Shown here: positions 43,879-52,493 of the stretch, one piece after another
How the letters are laid out: each line of letters starts with the position of its first letter
Position numbering within the stretch: position 1 is the stretch's first letter
Assembly: GCA_031366005.1 (NCBI GenBank)
Contig: JANLZB010000038.1
Span: 62,001-126,000 of the forward strand
Source: JANLUX01 sp031366005
Lineage (GTDB): Bacteria > Bacteroidota > Bacteroidia > AKYH767-A > OLB10
Length of the DNA stretch: 64,000 bases
Reading direction: 5' to 3'
Translations under genes and position numbers: made by a program
Notes under the pieces: generated by a model
What the model saw: the letters and a program-made list of their open reading frames with translations, nothing else
Told to the model about the DNA's origin: nothing
The model's database searches: none

Positions 43879-45018
43879 ATGGAAGCAATAAAAAAAATGC
43901 AAATGGTTGACCTGCTCAGCCAGTATGAAAAAATAAAACCAGAAATTGATAAAGCAATTATGGATGTTGTGATGTCCTCAGCTTACATCAATGGTCCGGA
44001 AGTAAAAGCTTTTGCTAAAGAACTGGAAGATTATCTGGATGTTAAAAATGTAATTCCATGTGCCAATGGAACGGATGCTTTGCAGATTGCAATGATGGGG
44101 CTCAACTTTAAACCGGGTGATGAGGTAATTACTTCAAGTTTTACTTATGTTGCAACAGCTGAAGTAATTGCATTATTAAAATTAAAACCTGTGTTAGTGG
44201 ATGTTGATCCAGATACATTCACTTTGGATTGCGATGCTGTGGAAAGAGCTATCACAAAAAAAACTGTTGGTATAGTACCCGTGCATTTATTCGGGCAATG
44301 TGCCGACATGCAAAGGGTAATGGAAATTGCAAACGAAAATCATTTACATGTGATTGAAGACACTGCACAGGCAATTGGTGCCGATTATACAATGAAAAAT
44401 GGTATTACACATAAAGCAGGTACCATCGGAACAATAGGAACCACTTCTTTTTTTCCCAGCAAAAATTTAGGATGCATGGGTGATGGAGGTGCAATTTTTA
44501 CCAATGATGATGAACTTGCGTCTCAGATACGCATCATTGCAAATCACGGACAAACTGTTTTGTATCATCATGATGAGATTGGAGTTAATTCAAGATTAGA
44601 CAGTATACAGGCTGCCATACTCCGTATCAAACTTCGTTATCTTGATCAGTATGCAGAAGCCCGTCAGCGTGCTGCGGCTTTTTATGATAATGCATTCAGC
44701 AATAATTCTAAAATAAAAACTCCTGTACGTGCTGAAAAATCAACGCATGTATTTCATCAGTACACATTGGTTTTAAATGGAGTGAGCCGTACAGCCTTAA
44801 AAGAACATCTCGCAGCAAGAGAAATTCCTGCAATGATCTATTATCCCATTCCATTGCACATGCAAAAAGCATATATGGATTCAAGTTACAAGCATGGCGA
44901 TTTCCCGGTAACGGAGAAACTTTGTAACCAGGTTATTTCATTGCCCATGCATACTGAAATGACGGAGGATGATTTACGTTACATCTGCGACAATGTTCTT
45001 GAATTTATAAATAAATAA
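43879..45018 (+). CDS. DegT/DnrJ/EryC1/StrS aminotransferase, WbpE-like
   Basis: This 379-residue PLP sugar aminotransferase has the cofactor lysine at Lys195 in FFPSKNLGCMGDGG. Other family motifs are PCANGTDALQIAMMGLNFK, TYVATAEVIALLKLKPVLVD, VHLFGQCADM and DTAQAIGADY, with YYPIPLHMQKAY at the end. With the downstream acetyltransferase, Gfo/Idh protein and second dehydrogenase it fits WbpE, which aminates the 3-keto group of UDP-GlcNAcA. It is the first gene of a rightward cluster, preceded by a heptad hairpin. Confidence 0.85.
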   Translation: MEAIKKMQMVDLLSQYEKIKPEIDKAIMDVVMSSAYINGPEVKAFAKELEDYLDVKNVIPCANGTDALQIAMMGLNFKPGDEVITSSFTYVATAEVIALLKLKPVLVDVDPDTFTLDCDAVERAITKKTVGIVPVHLFGQCADMQRVMEIANENHLHVIEDTAQAIGADYTMKNGITHKAGTIGTIGTTSFFPSKNLGCMGDGGAIFTNDDELASQIRIIANHGQTVLYHHDEIGVNSRLDSIQAAILRIKLRYLDQYAEARQRAAAFYDNAFSNNSKIKTPVRAEKSTHVFHQYTLVLNGVSRTALKEHLAAREIPAMIYYPIPLHMQKAYMDSSYKHGDFPVTEKLCNQVISLPMHTEMTEDDLRYICDNVLEFINK

Positions 45019-45159
45019 TTTTCCGTAACTATTTTATTCTTAAAAAGTATAAGTGTTACATTACTTGAAATTGGTGCTGGAAAAGGACATATTTATTTTG
45101 AAAAATTTTAGAATTCTTAATGTATTGATTTCTTTACAGCAAAAAATAAAAATAAAAAG

Positions 45160-46491
45160 ATGAATATAGCAGTAGTAGGAACTGGATATGTAGGATTAGT
45201 TACCGGAACCTGTTTTGCAGAGATGGGTAACCATGTAATTTGCGTTGACATTGATGCAAACAAAGTTGAACGCATGCGAAACGGTCAAATCCCGATTTAT
45301 GAACCACACCTGGATGCATTGTTTGAACGAAATATCCGGCAAGGACGCCTCGAGTTCACCACGAACTTAGAAGAAGCAATAGGTGATGCAACTATTATTT
45401 TTCTTGCCTTGCCAACTCCTCCAGGTGGAGATGGATCAGCAGATTTATCATATGTACTGGGAGTTTCAAATCAACTGGGAAAGCTGATTAAAGATTATAA
45501 AATAGTAATTAATAAAAGTACCGTGCCAGTGGGTACCGCAGAAAAAGTTCGCGAAGCAATTGCAAAAAATTGCAGCGTCCATTTTGATGTGATATCAAAT
45601 CCTGAATTTTTACGTGAAGGTTTTGCTGTTGATGATTTTATGAAACCTGATCGGGTTGTTATCGGAACGCGATCTGAAAAAGCAAAAAAGATAATGAGTG
45701 ATTTGTATGCTCCTTTTGTGCGCCAGGGAAACCCGATTTATTTTATGGACGAACGTTCCTCTGAATTAACCAAATATGCAGCTAATGCATTTCTTGCAAC
45801 CAAGATTACTTTTATGAATGAAGTTGCAAACCTGTGTGAAAAAGTGGGTGCCAATGTGGATGCTGTGCGTATCGGTATTGGTTCTGACAGCCGCATTGGT
45901 AAAAGATTTTTGTTTGCCGGTATTGGTTATGGCGGAAGCTGTTTCCCTAAAGATGTGCAGGCGTTGTATAAAACATCAGCCGATTACGGTTATGATTTTA
46001 AAGTGCTCGACTCAGTGATGCAGATTAACGAAGAGCAGAAATTATTATTGGTAAAAAAATTGAAAAATTATTTTGATGGAAACATAGCTGATAAAAAAAT
46101 TGCTGTGTGGGGTTTGGCTTTTAAGCCTGATACTGATGATATCCGCGAAGCACCGGCATTATATATTATTCGCGAGTTGTTAGCAGCCGGTGCAAGTGTT
46201 ACTGCATTTGATCCTGAAGCAATGGAAAATGCAAAAAAATCAATTGGGGATACGATTCAATATTCAACAGATCCTTATGAAGCATTGCATGATGCGGATG
46301 CATTGCTGATAGCAACCGAATGGTCATTGTTCCGCACACCTGACTTTGATAAAATGAAACAACTGATGAAACAACGTGTTGTGTTTGATGGACGTAATCT
46401 TTACGACCTGCAACGCATGAGCGAAATTGGTTTCTATTATAACAGCATTGGTCGCGAACCGGTAAACCCGACAATTCCTGCATTTTCATGA
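45160..46491 (+). CDS. ugd: UDP-glucose 6-dehydrogenase
   Basis: This 443-residue protein has the NAD-binding GTGYVGLVTG at the start, then NKSTVPVGTAEKV and the Cys-containing active-site motif GYGGSCFPKDVQAL, followed by WGLAFKPDTDDIREAPAL. It oxidises UDP-glucose to UDP-glucuronate in two steps. The neighbouring decarboxylase uses that product. It stops with TGA just before a palindromic repeat. Confidence 0.9.
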   Translation: MNIAVVGTGYVGLVTGTCFAEMGNHVICVDIDANKVERMRNGQIPIYEPHLDALFERNIRQGRLEFTTNLEEAIGDATIIFLALPTPPGGDGSADLSYVLGVSNQLGKLIKDYKIVINKSTVPVGTAEKVREAIAKNCSVHFDVISNPEFLREGFAVDDFMKPDRVVIGTRSEKAKKIMSDLYAPFVRQGNPIYFMDERSSELTKYAANAFLATKITFMNEVANLCEKVGANVDAVRIGIGSDSRIGKRFLFAGIGYGGSCFPKDVQALYKTSADYGYDFKVLDSVMQINEEQKLLLVKKLKNYFDGNIADKKIAVWGLAFKPDTDDIREAPALYIIRELLAAGASVTAFDPEAMENAKKSIGDTIQYSTDPYEALHDADALLIATEWSLFRTPDFDKMKQLMKQRVVFDGRNLYDLQRMSEIGFYYNSIGREPVNPTIPAFS

Positions 46492-46498
46492 ACGTAAT

Positions 46499-46564
46499 CG
46501 TCATTGCGAGGAACGAGGCAATCTCCAGCTATGGAACAGATTGCTTCGTTCCCCCGCAATGTCG
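46499..46564. repeat. Palindromic repeat element, full copy
   Basis: CGTCATTGCGAGGAACGAGG then CAATCT pairs with AGATTGCTTCGTTCCCCCGC then AATGTCGG, with 13 bases between. It lies between ugd and the decarboxylase gene. The same left arm occurs in pyc and at the end of galE. Confidence 0.85.
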
Positions 46565-46586
46565 GTTCAATTAACAAAAAATAACA

Positions 46587-47561
46587 ATGACTAGCAAACG
46601 TGTCCTTATTACTGGTGCAGCCGGCTTTCTCGGTTCACATTTATGTGACCGGTTTATTAAAGAAGGTTATCGGGTAGTAGGTATGGATAATCTTATTACC
46701 GGTGATTTAAAAAACATTGAGCATCTGATGAAGCTTGAATATTTTGAGTTTTATCATCATGACATCAGCAAATTTGTTTTCGTACCAGGACAACTTGATT
46801 ATATTTTGCATTTCGCATCACCGGCAAGCCCTATTGATTATTTAAAAATTCCGATTCAGACTTTAAAGGTAGGTTCGCTGGGTACGCATAATTTATTAGG
46901 CTTAGCCCGTGTAAAGCAAGCAAGGATATTGGTTGCTTCCACATCTGAAGTGTATGGTGATCCTATTGTGCATCCGCAAACAGAAGATTACTGGGGAAAT
47001 GTAAATCCCATTGGTCCGCGTGGTGTATATGATGAAGCCAAACGTTTTCAGGAGGCAATCACTATGGCGTATCATACTTATCATAATGTTGAAACACGCA
47101 TCGTAAGAATTTTTAATACGTATGGTCCTCGTATGCGTTTGAATGACGGACGTGTGTTGCCTGCCTTTATCGGTCAGGCATTGCGTGGAGAAGATCTCAC
47201 CATTTTTGGTGATGGAAGCCAGACACGTTCCTTTTGTTATGTAGATGATTTAATAGAGGGAATTTACCGCTTGTTATTAAGCGATTATGTTTATCCGGTT
47301 AACATTGGAAATCCCAGTGAAATAACAATAAAAGAATTTGCAGATGAAATAATAAAGCTCACACATACACAACAAAAAGTAATTTATAAACCACTTCCGC
47401 AGGATGATCCGAAACAGCGCAAGCCGGATATAACAAGAGCAAAAGCAATTTTAGACTGGGAGCCGAAAATTAATCGTGCTGAAGGATTAAAATTAACTTA
47501 TGAATACTTCAGAAATTTATCTGAAGAAGAACTTTATAAAACAGCACATCGTTTTGCTTAA
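46587..47561 (+). CDS. uxs: UDP-glucuronate decarboxylase (UDP-xylose synthase, SDR family)
   Basis: This 324-residue protein has GAAGFLGSHLCDRFI (NAD-binding) near the start and the family-typical FASPASPIDYLKIPIQTLKV. A catalytic Tyr-Lys is in GVYDEAKRFQE, with ASTSEVYGDPIVHPQ, RIFNTYGPRM and DGRVLPAFI. It converts UDP-glucuronate to UDP-xylose. Ugd directly upstream supplies its substrate. It ends at a TAA that is itself part of the first heptad of a repeat array. Confidence 0.9.
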   Translation: MTSKRVLITGAAGFLGSHLCDRFIKEGYRVVGMDNLITGDLKNIEHLMKLEYFEFYHHDISKFVFVPGQLDYILHFASPASPIDYLKIPIQTLKVGSLGTHNLLGLARVKQARILVASTSEVYGDPIVHPQTEDYWGNVNPIGPRGVYDEAKRFQEAITMAYHTYHNVETRIVRIFNTYGPRMRLNDGRVLPAFIGQALRGEDLTIFGDGSQTRSFCYVDDLIEGIYRLLLSDYVYPVNIGNPSEITIKEFADEIIKLTHTQQKVIYKPLPQDDPKQRKPDITRAKAILDWEPKINRAEGLKLTYEYFRNLSEEELYKTAHRFA

Positions 47562-47627
47562 CAATTAACAATGGGCAATTGGCAAAATGCAATTGGCAAT
47601 AGTTGCAAATTGCAAATTGCAAACTGC
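47558..47627. repeat. Heptad array between decarboxylase and acetyltransferase genes
   Basis: The array runs TTAACAA, TTAACAA, TGGGCAA, TTGGCAA, AATGCAA, TTGGCAA, a 3-base slip, then TTGCAAA three times. Units TGGGCAA and TTGGCAA are the same as in metG (33368-33395). It overlaps the stop codon of the previous gene and ends 18 bases before the start codon of the next. Confidence 0.8.
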
Positions 47628-47645
47628 TTTCTTGCAAACTTCAAC

Positions 47646-48215
47646 ATGAAATACACCGCACATCCCACAGCCGTTATTGACGATGGTTGTGTTATTGGTG
47701 ATGATACTAAGATATGGCATTTTGCCCATATCATGTCTGATTGTAAAATAGGAGAGCGATGTAACATTGGTCAGAATGTGGTCGTATCACCCGGAGTGGT
47801 TTTAGGTAATAATGTTAAAGTGCAAAACAATGTTTCTATATATACCGGAGTGACTTGTGATGATGATGTTTTCCTGGGACCGAGCATGGTATTTACCAAT
47901 GTTACCAATCCGCGCAGTGCCATCAGCAGGCGGAATCAATATCAGAAAACGCATGTTGCAAAAGGCGCTACCATTGGTGCAAATGCAACCATTATTTGCG
48001 GACATGATATTGGAAAACATGCCTTCATTGGTGCAGGTTCAGTAATCACAAAACATGTTGCTGATTATGCACTGGTGGTTGGGAATCCTGCAAAACAAAT
48101 CGGATGGATGAGTGAATACGGCTATCGTTTGGTTTTTGATGAGAATGGTTTTGCGGTGTGTCCTGAAAGTAATGAAAGATATAAACTGGAAAAAGGAATG
48201 GTGACGAAGTTATGA
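47646..48215 (+). CDS. N-acetyltransferase with left-handed beta-helix, WbpD-like
   Basis: The frame is open from 47571, but that lead is the heptad array; ATG 47646 (MKYTAHPTAVIDDGCVIGDD) gives 189 residues. Hexapeptide repeats: IGDDTKIWHFAHI, IGERCNIGQNVVV, LGNNVKVQNNVSIYTGV, IGANATIICGHDIGKHAFIGAGS. Such enzymes acetylate 3-amino sugars using acetyl-CoA. It overlaps the next gene by 4 bp and, with the oxidoreductase and dehydrogenase, fits WbpD, adding the 3-N-acetyl group. Confidence 0.88.
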   Translation: MKYTAHPTAVIDDGCVIGDDTKIWHFAHIMSDCKIGERCNIGQNVVVSPGVVLGNNVKVQNNVSIYTGVTCDDDVFLGPSMVFTNVTNPRSAISRRNQYQKTHVAKGATIGANATIICGHDIGKHAFIGAGSVITKHVADYALVVGNPAKQIGWMSEYGYRLVFDENGFAVCPESNERYKLEKGMVTKL

Positions 48216-49264
48216 TTACAGATCGTAAAATAAAGTTTGCAGTAGTTGGTTATGGGCATATCGGCAAACGTCATGCGGAAATGATTCATCGCAATGAGGA
48301 AAGTGAATTAGTTGCTGTATGCGATGTGTTGCCTGCAGCAGAATTAAATGCAGATAATTTAAGTGTGCCTTACTTTACGGATGTAAAAGATTTATTTAAT
48401 GTGGGATTGGATATAGATGTAGTTTGCATTTGTTCACCCACCGGACTTCATACAGCACATGCTTTGATGGCTTTAAGTAATGGTAAACACATTGTGATTG
48501 AAAAACCAATGGCCATCACAAAAGCTGACTGCGAAAAAATTATTTTTAAATCATTACAGTCTCACCGTCATGTTTTTGGAGTAATGCAAAACCGCTATTC
48601 ACCTCCAAGTGTATGGCTGAAAGAAATTATTGATAAAAAAATTATTGGTGATGTTTATCTTGTTCAGCTGGTATGTTACTGGAATCGTGATTATCGTTAT
48701 TACAAAAAAAATAACTGGAAAGGCACTGGTGATTTAGATGGAGGAACACTGTTTACACAATTTTCGCATTGGATAGATTTGATGTACTGGCTCTTTGGTG
48801 ATATAAAAAATATACAAGCTTTGTTTGCCGATTTTAATCATAAAGATCTTACCGCATTTGAAGACAGTGGTATCGTGCATTTTGAATTTGTAGATGGAGG
48901 AATGGGAAGTATAAATTACTCAACAGCTATCTGGGATAAAAATCTTGAAAGCAGCATAACTGTAATTGGCAGCAAGGGCTCTGTGAAAGTGGGAGGGCAA
49001 TATATGAATCAAGTAGAGTATTGTCATATCATAGATTATACTTTGCCACCATTGAATGAAACAAATCCTGCACACGATTACGGTGAATATAAAGGCAGTG
49101 CAAACAACCACGGATATATCTTTAAAAATGTGATTGATACAGTTAAAGGACGCACACATGCAACTACTAACGCACTGGAAGGATTAAAAGTGGTAGAAAT
49201 AATTGAACGTATTTACGCTTTAAGAAAAATAAATAAACCTGAAATAAAATTAACTCATGTATAA
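48212..49264 (+). CDS. Gfo/Idh/MocA oxidoreductase, WbpB-like
   Basis: This 350-residue protein has an N-terminal Rossmann motif VVGYGHIGKRHAEMI and the family sequence VIEKPMAITKADCEKII, with an active-site-type YSPPSVWLKEII and DLDGGTLFTQFSHWIDL. In this gene order it fits WbpB, which oxidises the 3-OH of UDP-GlcNAcA to give the keto substrate of the WbpE-like aminotransferase. It overlaps both neighbours (4 and 8 bp), so translation is coupled. Confidence 0.85.
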   Translation: MITDRKIKFAVVGYGHIGKRHAEMIHRNEESELVAVCDVLPAAELNADNLSVPYFTDVKDLFNVGLDIDVVCICSPTGLHTAHALMALSNGKHIVIEKPMAITKADCEKIIFKSLQSHRHVFGVMQNRYSPPSVWLKEIIDKKIIGDVYLVQLVCYWNRDYRYYKKNNWKGTGDLDGGTLFTQFSHWIDLMYWLFGDIKNIQALFADFNHKDLTAFEDSGIVHFEFVDGGMGSINYSTAIWDKNLESSITVIGSKGSVKVGGQYMNQVEYCHIIDYTLPPLNETNPAHDYGEYKGSANNHGYIFKNVIDTVKGRTHATTNALEGLKVVEIIERIYALRKINKPEIKLTHV

Positions 49265-50546
49265 AGAGATATTAAGTAAAGAAAAGAAATTAGCAGTGAT
49301 AGGTTTGGGTTATGTTGGATTGCCCATCGCTCTGGAATTTGCAAAAAAAGTTTCTGTGATTGGTTTTGATATCAACGCAGATCGTGTAAAGATGATGCAG
49401 AATAAAATTGATCCGAGTGGCGAGTTAGAATCAACAGCTTTTGATAATGCAGATATTGTTTTCACTGATTCATTAGATGTATTAAGAGAAGCAAACTTTT
49501 TTATTGTTGCAGTACCCACACCTATTGATGATCATAAACTGCCTGATTTGAAACCCCTGATTGGTGCTTCAACTACTATCGGAAATGTATTGAAGAAAGG
49601 AGATTATGTTGTGTTTGAATCAACAGTTTATCCTGGTTGTACTGAAGAAGATTGTATTCCGGTCCTGGAGGAATTATCAGGATTAAAATTCAAAACAGAT
49701 TTCAAAGTGGGGTATTCTCCTGAAAGAATTAATCCCGGTGACAAGCACCACACATTATCATCCGTTATAAAAGTTGTGAGTGGATGCGATGATGAATCAC
49801 TTGATGAAATAGCAAGTATTTATGAGCTGGTAGTAAAAGCAGGTGTGTTTCGTGCTTCAGGAATTAAAGTTGCTGAAGCTGCAAAAATTATTGAGAACAC
49901 ACAGCGTGACGTAAACATTGCATTGATGAATGAATTGAGTATCATTTTCAATAAAATGAACATTAACACCTTCGAAGTGCTGGAAGCCGCAGGAACCAAA
50001 TGGAATTTTTTAAAGTTTATGCCGGGATTGGTTGGCGGACATTGCATTGGTGTTGATCCTTATTATCTCACTTATAAAGCGCAGGAGTTAGGGTATCATT
50101 CGCAGGTAATTAATTCAGGTCGTTATGTAAATGATTCGATGGGTTTTTATGTGGCGAAGCAAACTGTAAAAAAATTAATTGCTCTCGGCAAAGACCTTGC
50201 AAAGTCCAAAGTGCTGGTAATGGGTGCAACATTTAAGGAAGATGTGGAAGACATCCGTAATTCAAAAGTTGCAGATCTTGTAAACGAGTTTCGTTCATAC
50301 GGAGTAAATATTGATGTGATTGATCCCAAGGCGAATTCTGATGAACTTAAACACGAATACGGATTTGAATTAACTACAAAACCAGCCAATGATTACGATG
50401 CAATTGTAATTGCTGTGAATCATAAAGAATACATCGGCTTATCAGAAGATGATTTAAAAAAGATGTGCAGTGATAAAGCAATCATAGTTGATTTGAAAGG
50501 CATATTCAGAAAGAAAATTAAAACCCTTGCTTACTGGAGTTTGTAA
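49257..50546 (+). CDS. UDP-N-acetylglucosamine 6-dehydrogenase, WbpA-like
   Basis: This 429-residue protein has IGLGYVGLPIALEFA near the start, VESTVYPGCTEEDCIPVLE, and the cysteine motif GGHCIGVDPYYLTYKAQE, all of the UDP-HexNAc dehydrogenase (WbpA/WecC/TviB) type rather than the UDP-glucose type of 45160. It makes UDP-GlcNAcA, the entry point of the diacetamido-uronate pathway in this cluster. It is coupled to the Gfo/Idh gene by 8 bp overlap. Confidence 0.88.
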   Translation: MYKEILSKEKKLAVIGLGYVGLPIALEFAKKVSVIGFDINADRVKMMQNKIDPSGELESTAFDNADIVFTDSLDVLREANFFIVAVPTPIDDHKLPDLKPLIGASTTIGNVLKKGDYVVFESTVYPGCTEEDCIPVLEELSGLKFKTDFKVGYSPERINPGDKHHTLSSVIKVVSGCDDESLDEIASIYELVVKAGVFRASGIKVAEAAKIIENTQRDVNIALMNELSIIFNKMNINTFEVLEAAGTKWNFLKFMPGLVGGHCIGVDPYYLTYKAQELGYHSQVINSGRYVNDSMGFYVAKQTVKKLIALGKDLAKSKVLVMGATFKEDVEDIRNSKVADLVNEFRSYGVNIDVIDPKANSDELKHEYGFELTTKPANDYDAIVIAVNHKEYIGLSEDDLKKMCSDKAIIVDLKGIFRKKIKTLAYWSL

Positions 50547-50687
50547 ATTTGAAGTAAGTGAATCAGGTGAATACAAGTAAAATAATATCAATTTCAGGTG
50601 AAGCCAGTTATATCGGTTTGCTCTTCTATTAATTAATTAATAAAGATTCTGTTGAAGTTCATTAAGTTTGTACTTATCATTTAAATT

Positions 50688-50915
50688 ATGTCAACATTTA
50701 ATTTATACAGCAAAATTCTTCAGCTTCCGGGACATGTACAAAAAGAAGCAAGTGATTTTATAGACTTTTTGTTTTCAAAATACAGTAGTGCGTCCTCTTC
50801 AAAAAAGAAAGCAACAAAAAGAACTTTTAAGTTTGATTGGGAAGGAGCTTTAAGAAACACTAAAATTTCGTCTGTTGAGTTACAGAATAAAGCAAACGAA
50901 TGGCGAAATACCTGA
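50688..50915 (+). CDS. DUF2281-type antitoxin
   Basis: This 75-residue protein has an N-terminal helical part (LYSKILQLPGHVQKEASDFI, then DFLFSKY) typical of DUF2281, followed by a basic linker (SSSKKKATKRTFKFDWEGAL). The PIN toxin gene starts 16 bases before its stop. It neutralises the toxin and probably represses the pair. It sits between the nucleotide-sugar dehydrogenase gene and galE, breaking the polysaccharide cluster. Confidence 0.75.
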   Translation: MSTFNLYSKILQLPGHVQKEASDFIDFLFSKYSSASSSKKKATKRTFKFDWEGALRNTKISSVELQNKANEWRNT

Positions 50916-51289
50916 TTGATACCAATATTTTTCTTGAAATATTATTGGCGCAGTCAAAAAGCAATGAATGTAAATCATTACTTAAAAAGCACATTGGAAG
51001 TCTTTTTCTTTCTGATTTCACTTTACATTCAATAGGAGTAATATTATTTAAATTCAATCAGCATGAACAATTTAAAATTTTCCTGAGTGATTTGTTGCCC
51101 AATGCTGAGCTTGTTACACTAGCTCCTGCCGATTATAAGGAAGTAGGTGAAATTTCTTTACGTTACAAATTAGATTTTGATGATGCATATCAAACGACTG
51201 TGGCCAAATCACTCAATCTAACTGTCAAAACAATTGACAAGGATTTCAAAAAGGTTTCATCTTTAATTGATGTTGAATTTATTAAGTAA
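50900..51289 (+). CDS. PIN-domain (VapC-type) toxin
   Basis: This 129-residue protein has the PIN pattern: YLIDTNIFLEILL (first acidic), then LKKHIGSLFLSDFTLHSIGV and KLDFDDAYQTTVAKSL with TIDKDFKKV at the end. It is probably an RNase. It overlaps the antitoxin by 16 bp. It is complete and likely active. The locus may stabilise the cluster or be a small mobile unit. Confidence 0.82.
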   Translation: MAKYLIDTNIFLEILLAQSKSNECKSLLKKHIGSLFLSDFTLHSIGVILFKFNQHEQFKIFLSDLLPNAELVTLAPADYKEVGEISLRYKLDFDDAYQTTVAKSLNLTVKTIDKDFKKVSSLIDVEFIK

Positions 51290-51377
51290 TCCTCACAATC
51301 GGTTTATAGCTTGCTTAACTTTGCATCACTTGAGATAAACATTGTTCTAACAATAACGTATAAGTTTTACAAGGACA

Positions 51378-52436
51378 TTGAATACGAATAAAAAAATATT
51401 AGTTACAGGAGGCACCGGTTATATCGGTTCACACACTTGCGTTGAATTGATTAATAAAGGTTATGATGTATTTATTATTGATAACCTGAGCAACTCACAT
51501 GAAGAAGTAATTGATGCTATTGAACAAATCACAGGCGTGCGACCTTTTTTTTCAAATATTGATCTCAACAATAAATCTGCTGTTAACGAATTTTTACGCA
51601 AACATCATATTGATGCAATCATCCACTTCGCTTCATTAAAAGCAGTTGGCGAATCAGTTGAAAAACCTCTGGAATATTATCGCAACAATTTAGTATCACT
51701 CATCAATCTTTTAGAATTATGTCGTGATCATAAAATAAAACATTTTGTTTTTTCTTCAAGCTGTTCTGTTTATGGCGAGCCTGATTACTTGCCGATAGAT
51801 GAATTTGCAGAAGTTAAAAAAGCAGAATCACCTTATGCAAACACAAAAAAAATTGGTGAGGATATCATTCGCGATTCAGTGAAGGCCTGTAGCATTAATG
51901 CGATTGCATTACGTTATTTTAATCCTGTGGGAGCGTATCCTTCATCATTGATCGGAGAATACCCGCTTGGTGCACCAATAAATTTATTTCCTGTTGTAAC
52001 ACAAACTGCTATTGGAAAGCGTGATAAAATGTTAGTGTTTGGAAATGATTATGACACTCCGGACGGAAGCTGTATCCGTGATTATATTCATGTGATGGAT
52101 GTTGCGGCTGCACATGTAGTTGCTATTGAAAGAATGTTAAACGGAAAGTCAAAAAGTAATTACGAATTATTTAATCTTGGAACAGGTGAGGGATTAAGTG
52201 TGTTACAAATTATCAATGCGTTTGAACGTACGACAGGAATAAAATTAAATTATGAAATTACTGCACGAAGACCTGGTGATGTGGTGAAAGTGTATGCAGA
52301 CACCAGTTATGCAAATAAAGAATTAGGTTGGAAAGCAACCAGAACTTTAGATGATATGATCACTTCTGCATGGGCTTGGGAAAATGTGTTACAGAAAAAA
52401 GAATCATTGCGAGGAACGAAGCAATCTGTTTCATAG
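51378..52436 (+). CDS. galE: UDP-glucose 4-epimerase, TTG start, C-terminus from a repeat element
   Basis: This 352-residue SDR-family protein has VTGGTGYIGSHTCVELI at the start, SSSCSVYGEPDYLP with the catalytic Tyr in SPYANTKKIGED, and RYFNPVGAYPSSLIGEYPLG, the GalE pattern. It interconverts UDP-glucose and UDP-galactose. The start is a TTG at 51378; the frame closes 7 codons upstream, so no ATG is possible, and AAGGA lies 3 bases upstream. The last residues SLRGTKQSVS come from an inserted palindromic repeat, which also supplies the stop. Confidence 0.9.
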   Translation: MNTNKKILVTGGTGYIGSHTCVELINKGYDVFIIDNLSNSHEEVIDAIEQITGVRPFFSNIDLNNKSAVNEFLRKHHIDAIIHFASLKAVGESVEKPLEYYRNNLVSLINLLELCRDHKIKHFVFSSSCSVYGEPDYLPIDEFAEVKKAESPYANTKKIGEDIIRDSVKACSINAIALRYFNPVGAYPSSLIGEYPLGAPINLFPVVTQTAIGKRDKMLVFGNDYDTPDGSCIRDYIHVMDVAAAHVVAIERMLNGKSKSNYELFNLGTGEGLSVLQIINAFERTTGIKLNYEITARRPGDVVKVYADTSYANKELGWKATRTLDDMITSAWAWENVLQKKESLRGTKQSVS

Positions 52437-52480
52437 CATGAGATTGCTTCTTCCGATAAATTTCGGAATCACAGTGACGG
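52403..52480. repeat. Palindromic repeat element overlapping the end of galE
   Basis: TCATTGCGAGGAACGAAGCA then ATCTG at the left and AGATTGCTTC at the right pair, with an inner TTCCGATAAATTTCGGAA palindrome and a final GTGACGG. The left arm is in frame with galE and makes its C-terminus and stop codon (52436). Confidence 0.85.
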
Positions 52481-52493
52481 TAAATTATAAACA

